Of a stretch of DNA of 64,000 bases, positions 26,143 through 35,470 are shown piece by piece (within the stretch, counting starts at the first letter, position 1; every line of letters starts with the position of its first letter). The DNA comes from Cellulomonas sp. JZ18 (GTDB taxonomy: Bacteria > Actinomycetota > Actinomycetes > Actinomycetales > Cellulomonadaceae), in NCBI RefSeq assembly GCF_009720485.1, contig NZ_CP045245.1, forward strand, positions 3,906,001 through 3,970,000, written 5' to 3'. The notes below the pieces were generated by a model. The model worked only from the letters and a program-made list of their open reading frames with translations, had not been told where the DNA came from and ran no database searches. Both the position numbers and the translations under genes were made by a program.

Positions 26143-26203
26143 CGGGAGCGCGTGACGGGAGCGCGTGACGGGAGCGCGTGACGGGAGCGCGTGACGGGAG
26201 CGC
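26139..26203. repeat. Five exact tandem copies of a 13-bp unit
   Basis: The unit GTGACGGGAGCGC is repeated five times without a mismatch, from the GntR stop codon to about 20 bases before the stop of the convergent TPR gene. The unit itself has no strong dyad. It fills the whole intergenic space. Confidence 0.95.
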
Positions 26204-26221
26204 GTGCGCCGCTGCGCACGG

Positions 26222-28237
26222 TCACCGCGTCAGCGCCGACAGCACCTCCTCGGCGCGGGCGTCCTGGCCCGTGCGGCGCAGCACCGCGACGAGGTCGTCG
26301 GCGGCCTGCGCGCGCGTGCGGCGGTCGCGGGCCAGGCCGAAGCCCTCGACCGCGGACTCCAGGTGGTGCACGGCGTCGTCGGTGCTGCCGCGCGCGTCCA
26401 GCAGGCGCCCGGCGAGCCAGAACGCGTGCGCGGCGTCCGCGAGGGCGCCGACGCCGGCGTACGCCTCCGCCGCACGGACGGCCCGGACCGCGGCGTCACC
26501 CGTGCGCTCGTCGCCGCCGAGCGTCGCGAGCGCGCGGGCCGCGGCGTCGTCGAGGTCGGCGAGCGCGCGGCGACGTGCGGTGCGCCGGCGCTCGGCGAGC
26601 GCCTGCTCCGCCGGGTCGGACGGCGCCTCGGTGGCGTCGTCGGCGAGCGTGTCCCGGACGGCGTCGACCGCCTCCAGGAACGGCTGCACCGCACCCGTGG
26701 CCGCGGCGGCCGGCGCCCACGCGACCAGCACCGGCACCACGTCGACCGGCTCCGCACCGCCCGCACGCAGCCGCGCTGCCGCGTGCGCGTAGAGGCCGGC
26801 GGCGGTGTCCTCGTCGGCGAGCACCTGCGCGCACCGGGCGGCCTCCGCGGCGGCGTACCCGGCGTCGACCAGCAGCCCGGCCTCCTCAGCGGCGGCGGAC
26901 GCCGCGACGTACGCCTGCGCGGCCTCCTCGGTACGCCCGTCCGCGAGCAGGCGCTCCGCCCGTGCGAGCGGGGGCTCGGCGGGGGTGTCGTCCGCGGTGC
27001 CGCCCACTGTGCCGCCCGCGGTCCCGTCAGCGGCGTCCGCGCGGCCGGGGACGTCGGCCGCGACGTCGCCGGACGCCCCGCCCGTCCCCGCACTCGCACC
27101 CGCACCCGCACCCGCACCCGCACCCGCACCCGGCAGCGTGACGACCTCGAGGTCCAGGGGCGCGTCGAGCGGACGCGTCGCACGCGCCTGGGCGAGGCGC
27201 GCCGTCAGCGCCGTGCCGCCGTCGCGCAGGTCGAACGCGGCGGCCAGCGCCTCCGCCTCGCCGACGGCCCACGCGTGCAGCTCGGCGACGGTCGACGCCG
27301 GCACGCGCGTCAGGCGCAGCGCGGCGTCGGCGTGCGCGGGCAGCAGCGCGGCCGTCCCCGCGACGACGCCGAGCAGCCACTCGAGCCGTGCACGCGGCGT
27401 CTCCGCCTCCACCAGCAGCCGCTCGTCCTGCTCGACGGCCCGCACCAGCCGCGCGACCGCCCCCGCGCGGCCCAGCAGCACGACGCGCCGTCCCCGCGCA
27501 CCCGCCATCTCGCCCGTCGCGTCCGCGAGCGCGGCGACGGCCCGGCGGTGCGCGCGCACCGCGGCGTCCCGGTGGCCGAGCTCGAGCTGCGCGAGCGCGA
27601 GGTGGGACAGCATGTCCGCCGGCTCCGTGGCGCACGTCGCGCCGGTCGCCAGCGTCTCCTCGACGAGCCGCACGCCCTCCGCGAGGCGGCCGGTCGCGAA
27701 CAGGTGCGACGCCCGGTCACCCGGGTCGCAGACCTCGCACTGGGAGTACTCGTCGCGCGGCGTCGCGACCCACGTGCGGTACGCCTCCTCCACGTCGTCG
27801 GCGCCGCGGCGCGCGGCCCACGCGAAGCGCGCGTACGCCACCGCGTCGCGGCCGAGGCCCGCGAGCGCGTACCGGCGCTCCATGTCGTCGAGCGTCGCCT
27901 CGATCTGCGCCGCGGGCACGGTCGGGAACTCGCCCAGGTGCCCGACCATCCACTTGAACGACCAGAACATGGCGTACCGGTCGACGTCGTCGAACTGCTC
28001 GGGGTGCTCGTCGTACCAGCGCACGAGCTGCGTGAACGGCAGGTACGAGCGCTCGACCTCCCCGCCCCACACCATCGACTCCAGCAGCACCGACAGCGCG
28101 TACGCGCGCGCCCGGTCCGGCCCCTCGGCCTCGACGAGGCGCACCTGCCGCTCGGCCGCCTGCGTGCGCGCCAGCCCGTAGGGCATCTCGCGGATGCGGG
28201 ACAGCTCCCGGTTGGCCTCGTCCAGGCTGCGGGTCAC
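26222..28237 (-). CDS. TPR-type protein partnered with Hsp90
   Basis: A 671-residue soluble, alpha-helical protein. Short degenerate helix-pair repeats resembling TPR occur throughout (examples: MLSHLALAQLELGHRDAAVRAH; AERLLADGRTEEAAQAYVAA; AHAFWLAGRLLDARGSTDDA). Two Cys (SQCEVCD, near 160-165) lie in the first half. The middle (about 370-420) is a Gly/Ala-rich linker encoded partly by a hexamer repeat. The GTG start overlaps the stop of the Hsp90 gene (GTGA). TPR proteins are classical Hsp90 co-chaperones in eukaryotes, so a dedicated partner role is a fair inference. Catalytic function is not expected. Confidence 0.75.
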   Translation of the reverse strand: MTRSLDEANRELSRIREMPYGLARTQAAERQVRLVEAEGPDRARAYALSVLLESMVWGGEVERSYLPFTQLVRWYDEHPEQFDDVDRYAMFWSFKWMVGHLGEFPTVPAAQIEATLDDMERRYALAGLGRDAVAYARFAWAARRGADDVEEAYRTWVATPRDEYSQCEVCDPGDRASHLFATGRLAEGVRLVEETLATGATCATEPADMLSHLALAQLELGHRDAAVRAHRRAVAALADATGEMAGARGRRVVLLGRAGAVARLVRAVEQDERLLVEAETPRARLEWLLGVVAGTAALLPAHADAALRLTRVPASTVAELHAWAVGEAEALAAAFDLRDGGTALTARLAQARATRPLDAPLDLEVVTLPGAGAGAGAGAGASAGTGGASGDVAADVPGRADAADGTAGGTVGGTADDTPAEPPLARAERLLADGRTEEAAQAYVAASAAAEEAGLLVDAGYAAAEAARCAQVLADEDTAAGLYAHAAARLRAGGAEPVDVVPVLVAWAPAAAATGAVQPFLEAVDAVRDTLADDATEAPSDPAEQALAERRRTARRRALADLDDAAARALATLGGDERTGDAAVRAVRAAEAYAGVGALADAAHAFWLAGRLLDARGSTDDAVHHLESAVEGFGLARDRRTRAQAADDLVAVLRRTGQDARAEEVLSALTR
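27095..27130. repeat. Six tandem copies of hexamer CGCACC inside TPR gene
   Basis: Six exact hexamer copies encode an alternating Gly-Ala stretch in the linker of the TPR protein. Changes in copy number would keep the reading frame and alter linker length by two residues each. Confidence 0.9.
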
Positions 28238-30188
28238 CGGTCCTCCTCCTCGTGGGCGGCGCCCGGCGCCGGCCGGTCGTCCGCGGTCGCGGTGCCGGTC
28301 GCGGTGCCGGTCGCGCTGCCGGTCGCGTCGCTGGCCCCGTCACCAGGCCCGTCACCGAGCCCCGCGTCGAGCAGCACCGTCATGGCGTGGGTCATGGTCG
28401 CGGCGTCCTGCGCGCGCAGCGGGTCGCCCGCGAGCAGCACCGCGGTCACGTACAGCGAGCGCAGCCCTGCGGCGAAGACGTCCGGGCGCCCCGCGCCGGC
28501 CAGCAGGCGGCGGACCGTCGGGTTCTCGTCGTTGAGCACGAGCCGGCGGGCCGCGGCCGGTGCGTCGCCGGTCAGACCGGCCAGGACCCCGCCCCACAGG
28601 TCGTCGGCCGCCTGCACCGTGCGCGCGACGTCGCGGCGGTGCTCGTCGTCGCGGTCCTGGAGGAGCACCGCGGGCAGGTCGGCGGGCGCGAAGCGGCGGA
28701 CGACGACCTCGCAGTCGAGGTCGCGCACCGCCGACGTCGCCGCGGCGACCGCGTCGAGCAGCGCGAGCTCGCGCTGCGGCTCGACGACGTCCAGCACCTG
28801 CGCCACGTCGGCGGCGCGCAGCGGGCGCACGTCCCAGCCGCGGCGTCCCGCGAGCCGGCCCAGCAGGTCCGCGTCGTAGACGTACCCGGCGTTGACGAGG
28901 AGCAGCCCCTGGGCGCGGGCGACGGGGGCGACGCGGCGGTACTCCTCGACGCTCGTCGTGTGCACCAGCGTCCCGCGCTGCGCGACCTCCGCGAGCGTCA
29001 GGGGGCCGTCGGTCGTCTCGAACGGCAGGACCTGCGCGGCGAGGTCGAGCATCTCGTCGTCGACGAGCGCGAGGGACCGGATCGCGAGGTGGTGGGTGCG
29101 GACCAGCTCGCGCGCCAGCGCCGACGACGAGCGCAGCGTCCGCAGCGTCCACTCCCGCACCTGCCCGGCGAGGGCGTCGCGCGCCACGAGCAGCGCCTCG
29201 TCGTCGTAGAGCTGCTCCCGCGACGCCGTCGGGCGCAGGCCGTCGGCGTCGACGACGCAGCGCACCCAGAACGCCCACTCCGGCAGCAGGCCCGTGACGC
29301 GCTCCCCCAGCAGCATCCGCTTGACGTGCACGCGGTGCGTACCGCCCCCGCCGGGCGGCACCGCGGTGGGCAGCACGAACGCGACACCGGACAGCCCGAC
29401 GAGCGGCACGTCGAGGTCCACGTGCGCGAGCGGCGTGAAGCCGAGCGTGCGCTCGCAGTAGCGGGCGAGTGCGTGCTCGCGCGCGGCGTCGTCGGGGTGC
29501 ACCGCGCGCCACGGCAGCTCGGGCTCGCTCACGCGCCGCCACGCGCGCGCGTCGTCCCCGACCGGCACCTCGACGGCCACGTCGAGCGGCAGCAGCGCGC
29601 CGAACTCCTGCGCGAGCCCCGCGACCGTCGCCGGGTCGAGCCAGTGGTCCATGTCCTGCCGCGGCGCGAGACGCACCGCCGAGCCCACGGGGTCGTCCGC
29701 GGCGCGCGGCAGGACCGTCAGGTCGTACGTGCCGTCCGCGTGCCCGACCCAGCGCACCCCCGGCGCGTCGCGGTGCACCGCCGAGCGCGACTCCAGCTCG
29801 ATCCGGTCCGCCACCATGAACGCCGAGAGCAGCCCGATGCCGAACTGCCCCAGGAACTCCGCACGCCCCACCCCCAGCTCCAGGTCGCGCTTGGAGCTGC
29901 GCCCGACCGTCGCGAGCAGCTCGCGCGCCTCGTCGGGCGTGAGCCCGACGCCGGTGTCGACGACCTCGAGGCCACCCCCTCCAGCCCGCGCAGTCGCACG
30001 CGCGCGGGCGCGTCCGGCTCGTGCGCCCGCCGCGCCGTGACGGCGTCGACGGCGTTCTGCAGCAGCTCGCGCACGTACACGCGCGGCCCGGAGTACAGGT
30101 GCCGGGCGAGCAGGTCGACGACACCGCGCAGGTCGACCTGGAACGCCTGCGCGGCCTCGCCGCCCGCCGGGGCGGGCGGGTGCGTCAC
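28234..30188 (-). CDS. Hsp90 (HtpG-like) chaperone, frameshifted near 29977
   Basis: The N-terminus (VTHPPAPAGGEAAQAFQVDL, then LYSGPRVYVRELLQNAVDAV, the GHKL N-box region) starts at GTG 30188. The frame breaks after RLRGLEG. The other frame continues with LEVVDTGVGLTPDEA, GRAEFLGQFGIGLLSAFMVAD and the middle and C-terminal domains. One extra base in the five-base run 29975-29979 restores about 651 residues, a normal length. The gene is coupled by GTGA overlaps to YbjN before it and TPR after it. It is divergent from E. coli HtpG and belongs to the actinobacterial 'HSP90 family protein' group. The break is probably a sequencing error. Confidence 0.85.
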
Positions 30189-30670
30189 TCCCGCTCGAGC
30201 TCCGCGCGCGCCGCGGCGGCGATCTCCGGGTACGCCTGGTCGAGCGCCTCGAACAGCTGCAGGCCGGTGCTGATGCCGCAGGCCAGGTGCAGGTCGAGCT
30301 GCTCGTCGCTCAGGCCGTGCTCGTAGTCCACCGTGTGCTCCGCGTAGACGCCGAGCACGTCGTCCTCGACGCGCACGTACCCCTTGGGCCACAGGCGCTC
30401 GGCGTTCCAGTCGTTGACCAGGCGCGTGACGCGGTCGAGCTCGGTGACGGGGACGGGCCGGTTCCAGCGACCGCGCACCTGCAGGTACTCGCGGTTCTCG
30501 CCGAGGCGGAAGAAGTAGAAGAGGTGGCCGTCCCAGTAGCCGCCGACGTCGCCGTCGTCGTCGACGCCGTAGCGCATGTCGCGGGCCTCGAGCGTCGCCG
30601 TGAGGCGCTCGTGCGACAGGGGCGCGAGGCTGGCGCCGGGGATGTCGGTCGGCTTGGTGAAGAAGCCCAT
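30185..30670 (-). CDS. YbjN-domain protein
   Basis: A 161-residue soluble protein of the YbjN/T3SS-chaperone-like fold: PLSHERLTATLEARDMRYGVDDDGDVGGYWDG, FYFFRLGENREYLQVRGRW and RVTRLVNDWNAERLWPKGYV. The VNDWN-x-x-RLWPK motif is characteristic of actinobacterial YbjN proteins. Structural relatives bind other proteins, which suits its place as first gene of the Hsp90-TPR operon. GAGGACCC precedes the ATG. Confidence 0.85.
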   Translation of the reverse strand: MGFFTKPTDIPGASLAPLSHERLTATLEARDMRYGVDDDGDVGGYWDGHLFYFFRLGENREYLQVRGRWNRPVPVTELDRVTRLVNDWNAERLWPKGYVRVEDDVLGVYAEHTVDYEHGLSDEQLDLHLACGISTGLQLFEALDQAYPEIAAAARAELERE

Positions 30671-31117
30671 GGGTCCTCGTCGGTCGGGTCGGCTGGGACG
30701 ACGGCGCCGCCGGGGCGCACCGCCGCGACGAGCCTAGACCTGGGTGCTATGTCCCGTCCGCCCGCCTCACACGTCCGGTCCACCGGGCGCCGGCACGTCA
30801 CGGGGTGCCGTCGAGGGGGTCACGGCCGCCCGCCGGTCGGCGGCGCGGGCCAAACGCGGGGCGCCTGACGTGCTGCTGACGTGCTGCTGACGTGCAGCGT
30901 GCACGGTCGCGGCGTCCGCAGGGCGGACACCGGCCCCGGTGACCCCGTGATCGGACGCGCGATCGTGGCCGGAGCGCGTCCGATGACGGGGTCACCGCGC
31001 CTCCGTCCCGGGCGATGGGACGAGGATCGCGACGACCGGCCGACGCGGAGGCGGCCCGGGCGCGGGCGGGGCGGGTGCGGACGGTGCGGTGACGCCGCAC
31101 CCCGGGGCACGCACCCC
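30671..31117. other. Long divergent intergenic region with repeats
   Basis: About 450 bases between the YbjN and MerR starts without a credible gene. It holds an 11-bp tandem repeat (TGACGTGCTGC, three units with one mismatch, 30866-30898), a long inverted repeat (30938-30996) and a smaller dyad CGTCCC-N7-GGGACG (31004-31022). The YbjN-Hsp90 promoter must lie here but is not evident. Confidence 0.6.
30938..30996. repeat. 23-bp inverted repeat with one mismatch
   Basis: The left arm 30938-30960 and right arm 30974-30996 are complementary except for one base, separated by 13 bases. Because the flanking genes diverge, it is not a simple terminator. It may be a REP-like or other intergenic repeat element. 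Confidence 0.85.
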
Positions 31118-31148
31118 TTGCACGTCACGCAGCGTGAGGCGCCAGGCT
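31118..31148 (+). promoter_or_regulatory. MerR-type promoter with 19-bp spacer and operator
   Basis: A -35 TTGCAC (31118-31123) and a -10-like CAGGCT (31143-31148) are separated by exactly 19 bases. Inside the spacer is the perfect dyad TCACGC-A-GCGTGA (31125-31137). Overlong spacers with an internal dyad are the hallmark of MerR-activated promoters. The MerR start lies 29 bases downstream. Confidence 0.65.
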
Positions 31149-31177
31149 GGGGCGGGCGACCGACGGGGAGGACGACG

Positions 31178-32029
31178 ATGACGACCGACGACGCGAGCAC
31201 GGCGGACGGGGCCTGGCTGAGCACGGGCGACCTTGCCCGCACCGCCGGGGTCTCGGTGCGCACGCTGCACCACTACGACGCGCTCGACCTGCTCCGGCCC
31301 GCGCACGTCGACGACCGCACGGGCCACCGCCGCTACGCACCGCGGCAGCTGCGCGACCTGCGCCGCGTCGTCATGCTCAAGGAGCTGGGCCTGTCGCTGC
31401 AGGAGGTGCGCGAGGCGCTCGCCGCCGACCCGTCCGACGCGGAGCTGCGGGACCTGCTGCTCGTCCGGCGGGGCGACCTGGAGCGACAGCAGGCGGAGGT
31501 CCGGCACCGTCTCCTGCAGCTCGACGCACGGCTGCGCCTGCTGGACGCCGACGCGGCGGGTGCGGTCGTCACGCGCGAGGTGCCGGCGGTGCGCGTGGCC
31601 GCGTCGACGGCGGTGCTGCTGCACGACGCCGCGCACGGGCGCCATGTCGAGGACCTCTTCGTCCGCGCGTCGCGGCTCGTCGACGACGCGGGCGGGTCGC
31701 GCACCACGCCGGTCGGCCGGTTCGTCCCCCGGCCCGACGGGTCGGTGCGCGTCGTCGCCGGCTTCGAGACGGTGCGCGAGGTGCCCGGCCTCGACCTCGT
31801 GGAGCTCCCCGCCGCGCGCGTGGCGACCGTGGTGCACCACGGGCCGATGGACGGCATCGGCCGCACGACCGCGGTCCTCGACGCGTGGGCGGCCGAGCGC
31901 GCCGTGGACCCGTCCGCCACCGCCCGCCGCTGGCTGTTCCTCGAGGCCGACGGCGAGCACCAGGGCGACTGGGTGGTCGAGGTCCAGCTGGAGCTGGACG
32001 CGTCGCCCACGACCCTGCCGCCCGTCTAG
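31178..32029 (+). CDS. MerR-family regulator with GyrI-like effector domain
   Basis: A 283-residue regulator. The N-terminal winged helix is WLSTGDLARTAGVSVRTLHHYDALDLL with GHRRYAPRQLRDLRRVVMLKELG. A coiled-coil dimer helix follows (LERQQAEVRHRLLQLDARLRLLD). The C-terminal half (RVAASTAVLLHD to EVQLELD) matches the SRPBCC-like GyrI/AraC-E-bind drug-binding fold of BmrR/TipA-like proteins. GGGGAGGACGACG precedes the ATG. It probably activates its own promoter, and no efflux gene is adjacent except the convergent permease. Confidence 0.88.
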   Translation: MTTDDASTADGAWLSTGDLARTAGVSVRTLHHYDALDLLRPAHVDDRTGHRRYAPRQLRDLRRVVMLKELGLSLQEVREALAADPSDAELRDLLLVRRGDLERQQAEVRHRLLQLDARLRLLDADAAGAVVTREVPAVRVAASTAVLLHDAAHGRHVEDLFVRASRLVDDAGGSRTTPVGRFVPRPDGSVRVVAGFETVREVPGLDLVELPAARVATVVHHGPMDGIGRTTAVLDAWAAERAVDPSATARRWLFLEADGEHQGDWVVEVQLELDASPTTLPPV

Positions 32030-32062
32030 GCACGAGGCGCCCCGCCCGGTGGGGCGCACCCG

Positions 32063-33505
32063 TCAGCCGGTGACCCGCCCGCCGGCGCGACGGCGCCGGC
32101 GCACCAGCGCCGTCACCCCGTACACCGCGACGACCACGGCCACGAGCCCCGTCGTCGCCACGAGCTGCGCGCGCGCCGCCGGGTCGGACGCCATGAGCAC
32201 CACCACGCCCGCGAGCGCGGCCAGCGTCGCCCACGTCAGCCACGGGTAGAGCCACATCCGCAGCCCCAGCGGTCGCCCGGCGGCCCGTGCCTCCGCCTCC
32301 AGCCGCGGGCGCAGCCGCAGCTGCGCGACCGCGACCAGCACCCACACGACCAGCAGCGACGCGCCGACGGCGTTGAGCAGGATGCCGAGCAGCGCGTCCG
32401 GGAGCAGCCAGTTCAGCGCGACGGCGACGAGCCCCAGCGCGACCGACACGAGCACGGCGACCCACGGCACGTCGCGCCGGGACGTCCGGCGCAGCACCGC
32501 CGGCCCGTCCCCGCGCCCGGCGAGCGAGAACGCCATGCGCGACGTCGCGTAGACGTTCGCGTTGAACGCCGACAGCAGCGCCAGCACGACGACGACCTCC
32601 ATGACGCGCGCCGCACCGGGCAGGCCCGCCAGGTCGAGCACCGCCACGAAGGGGCCCTCCTGGAGGGCGGGGGCGTCCCACGGCAGCAGCAGCACCATGA
32701 GCGCGACCGAGCCGACGTAGAACAGCAGGATCCGCCAGACGATCGAGCGGGTGGCCCGTGCGACGGCCCGCTGCGGGTCCTCGGCCTCCGCGGCGGCGAT
32801 CGTCACGATCTCGATGCCCCCGAACGCGAAGACGACGACGAGCAGGCCGGCCGCGACCCCGGCCACGCCCGTGGGCGCGAACCCGTCCGCGAGCAGCACG
32901 GACGTGCCCACGGGGTCGGTGCCGGGCAGCAGACCGAGCACGAGCGCGACGCCGACGACGAGGAACGCGACGATCGCGACGACCTTGATCGCGGCGAACC
33001 AGAACTCCGTCTCGCCGAACTGCCGCACCCCGACGAGGTTGACGACGGCGAACACCGCGACGACGACCAGCGCGACCGCCCACTGCGGCACCCCGGGCAC
33101 CCACCCGGTGACGATCCGCGCGACGCCGGTGACCTCGACGCCGAGCACCATGACGATCGTGAACCAGTAGACCCACCCGAGCGTGAACCCCGCCCAGCGC
33201 CCCAGCGCCTCCTCGGCGTAGACGGAGAACGACCCGCTCGCCGGCACGGCCGACGCCATCTCCGCGAGCATGCGCATCACGAGCACGACGAGCACGCCCG
33301 CGAGCGCGTACGAGACGAGCACCGCCGGCCCGGCGGTCGCGATGCCGACGCCGCTGCCGAGGAACAGCCCGGCACCGATCGCCGAGCCCAGGCCCATCAT
33401 CGTCAGGTGCCGCGTGCGCAGGCCGTGGCGCAGCGGTGCGTCGGGGGCGTGCGCGGGGCCGGTGCCCGCCGCTGCGGACGGGTCGGCGGGGGTGGTGGAC
33501 GTCAT
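32063..33505 (-). CDS. APC-superfamily amino acid permease
   Basis: A 480-residue, twelve-helix permease of the AAT family. The first helix MMGLGSAIGAGLFLGSGVGI contains the conserved substrate-binding GSAIGAGLF, and VVFAFGGIEIVTIAAAEAEDP is the helix 6 region (FxFxGxE). It likely imports an aromatic or small neutral amino acid by proton symport, but specificity is unknown. The ATG at 33505 is chosen; longer in-frame N-terminal sequence is Arg/Pro-rich. Confidence 0.9.
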   Translation of the reverse strand: MTSTTPADPSAAAGTGPAHAPDAPLRHGLRTRHLTMMGLGSAIGAGLFLGSGVGIATAGPAVLVSYALAGVLVVLVMRMLAEMASAVPASGSFSVYAEEALGRWAGFTLGWVYWFTIVMVLGVEVTGVARIVTGWVPGVPQWAVALVVVAVFAVVNLVGVRQFGETEFWFAAIKVVAIVAFLVVGVALVLGLLPGTDPVGTSVLLADGFAPTGVAGVAAGLLVVVFAFGGIEIVTIAAAEAEDPQRAVARATRSIVWRILLFYVGSVALMVLLLPWDAPALQEGPFVAVLDLAGLPGAARVMEVVVVLALLSAFNANVYATSRMAFSLAGRGDGPAVLRRTSRRDVPWVAVLVSVALGLVAVALNWLLPDALLGILLNAVGASLLVVWVLVAVAQLRLRPRLEAEARAAGRPLGLRMWLYPWLTWATLAALAGVVVLMASDPAARAQLVATTGLVAVVVAVYGVTALVRRRRRAGGRVTG

Positions 33506-33650
33506 GGCGGGCCTCGGTGGTGCGGGGTGCGCGGCCGGACGGCCGACGGACCACCGTAGTCGCCGCCGACGCGCCGCTCCCGCCGCCGGGCGCGACCCGC
33601 GTCCAGCCCTCCCTCCGGGTGACGGCACCCCGCGCACGGCTCCCCCGGCG

Positions 33651-34433
33651 TCAGCGTGCGGTGTCGCGCAGGCGCTGGGGGCGCGCGGTCCGGGACCCCG
33701 GCGCCACGTCGCGCGACATCACCTGGTCGATCAGGGAGCTGACGCGCAGGCCCGGCGCGATGCCGAGCTCGGCGTGCAGGAGGTCGCGGTAGGTCCCGTA
33801 CTGGCGCAGCGCGTCCGCCACGTTGCCCTGGCGCAGGTGGATCTCGACGAGCAGGGCCTGCGCGCTCTCGCGCAGGGGGTCGACCTGCACCACGCGCAAC
33901 GCGTGCGGCAGCGCCTCGGCGACCCGTCCCGCCACCAGCAGCTTCGCCGCCAGCATCTCGAACGCCTGCAGCTGCAGCATGTGCACGGCGGTCCGGTGCG
34001 GCTCCAACCACGCGTCGTCCCACGCGGGCAGGAGGGGCGCGCCCGCCGTGCGGGGCGGTTCGCTGCGCGCGTCGGGCAGGGGGGTGACGTCGAGGCCCAG
34101 GACGTGGGCGGCCCACTCGCGCACGCGGTGCACGTCCACGATGACGTCCTCGCCGAGCGCGAGCGCGTGCGCGTCCACCTCGACGAACGACGGGTGGGTG
34201 CGCCGCAGCCGCCACAGCGCCGTGCGCAGGTCGCTGTGGGCGCGTGCCGCCGGCAGCTCGGGCCACAGGTCGGTGGCGATGCGGTCGCGGTCCGCGACCT
34301 CGTTGAGCGCCAGGTACGCGAGCAGCCGGCGCGCACTCGTCGGGAAGGTGAGGATCCGGTCGTCCGCCACGGCACGGAAGACGCCCAGCAGGCGCAGCCG
34401 CGGGCCCGACGCCCGGTCCGCCCAGGCGCTCAT
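33651..34433 (-). CDS. BTAD-domain (SARP-like) transcriptional regulator
   Basis: A 260-residue protein. An N-terminal OmpR-like winged helix (LRLLGVFRAV, PTSARRLLAYLALN, RDRIATDLWPELPAARAHSDLRTALWRLRR) is followed by the bacterial transcriptional activation domain, a TPR-like region (LLVAGRVAEALPHALRVVQVDPLRESAQALLVEIHLRQGNVADALRQY). This is the SARP layout without the NB-ARC part of AfsR. It is divergent from the cassette at 34795-38391 and could be its activator. Confidence 0.88.
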   Translation of the reverse strand: MSAWADRASGPRLRLLGVFRAVADDRILTFPTSARRLLAYLALNEVADRDRIATDLWPELPAARAHSDLRTALWRLRRTHPSFVEVDAHALALGEDVIVDVHRVREWAAHVLGLDVTPLPDARSEPPRTAGAPLLPAWDDAWLEPHRTAVHMLQLQAFEMLAAKLLVAGRVAEALPHALRVVQVDPLRESAQALLVEIHLRQGNVADALRQYGTYRDLLHAELGIAPGLRVSSLIDQVMSRDVAPGSRTARPQRLRDTAR

Positions 34434-34794
34434 GTCACGACGCGGGCCGCATCGACGACCACGCCAGCACGACCCGCCATCCACGCCCCCCGACGCCGCT
34501 GTGCTCCCGCAGCCTAGGCCGCCGGGTGCGGGCGCCGCAGGTGCATGACGGCCCGGCGTCCGCACGGGGGAGGTGAAGAAGCGGCGCGCCGCGGGGGATC
34601 CCCGCCCCGTCGTGCCGGCGGGTCGACGCGGCGACGACGGTGCTGCGACGCGCGCCCGGCGGTCCGGTGACGTGCGGGTGACGGCGCGGCGACGCGGTCG
34701 GGCACACGGCGCACGCGGTCACGAGGCGGGCGGCGCTGTGGAGTCGGTCGTGGCCGCCGGACACGCCGGCGGCGCACGACGAGGAGGAACCGCC
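34434..34794. other. Divergent intergenic region
   Basis: About 360 bases between the BTAD regulator and the cassette at 34795. No coding-like frame is seen, and translations are Arg-rich. It must hold the promoters of both sides. SARP-type direct repeats were looked for but none was convincing by eye. GAGGAGGAACC directly precedes the ATG at 34795. Confidence 0.5.
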
Positions 34795-35465
34795 ATGCTC
34801 ACGGACACGCAGGACATCGCCCGCTACGGCGTCGAGGGGACGTGCAGTCGCTGCAGCTCCCCGAGGGCCGCATCCGCCGGCTCGAGGTGGAGTACACGCC
34901 CAAGACGTCCTTCGCGCTCGGCGCGGTCAAGGACGCCTCCGCGCGCCTGGAGACGCTCCTGGGCAGCGCGCCCGACACGGACGCGGAGGCGCACGTCACC
35001 GCCGACGCGCTCTTCGTGACGGCCCGCGGCGCCGACGGCAGCTCGGTGACGTGCCTCGGCCCGCTGGCCGCGACGGCCCTGCGCGTGGAGGCCGTGCCGC
35101 CCTCCGGGGAGGTCGGCTGGTTCGACGGCTGGAACGTCGGCCTCAAGTTCGGCGGCATGTTCGGGGCGCCGGCCCTGCGTGACACCGACCCGGAGATCGT
35201 CTTCCGGCTCACGGTGAGCCCGACGTCCGCGAAGCTCGCGGGCATCGAGGTCCCGACGGGCGCGGCCGACCACTTCCAGGGCGTGGGCTACAACATCGCC
35301 TGCATCATCAAGGCCGGCGGCTACGTCATCCTCAGCGCCGTCGTCCGCAACCTGCCCGCCCTCGCCACCGGCGGGCTCGACGGGTTCAAGAACGCCCTCC
35401 TCGCCGAGCTCGGGCCGGGCAGCATCGACCTGATCCAGAACGTCATCAAGTGCACGAGCGCGTGA
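34795..35465 (+). CDS. Unknown protein, first gene of DUF4157 cassette, frameshifted near 34837
   Basis: The ATG at 34795 has a strong GAGGAGGAACC site and reads MLTDTQDIARYGVEG before the frame fails. The adjacent frame continues DVQSLQLPEGRIRRLEVEY to the stop at 35465. One more base in the four-G run 34836-34839 gives a 223-residue protein. It has no signal peptide, and mid-protein glycine-rich strands (NVGLKFGGMFGAP) suggest a beta-rich fold. No family is recognised. A late GTG at 34842 could start the downstream frame but has no ribosome site. Context links it to the large metalloprotein gene that follows. Confidence 0.65.
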
Positions 35466-35470
35466 GGTGA

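Noticed and set aside
26139..26203. Short repeats as a CRISPR array
   Set aside because: The 13-bp units are contiguous with no spacers, and no cas gene is present.
30938..30996. Inverted repeat as insertion-sequence ends
   Set aside because: No transposase lies between or near the arms and there are no target-site duplications.
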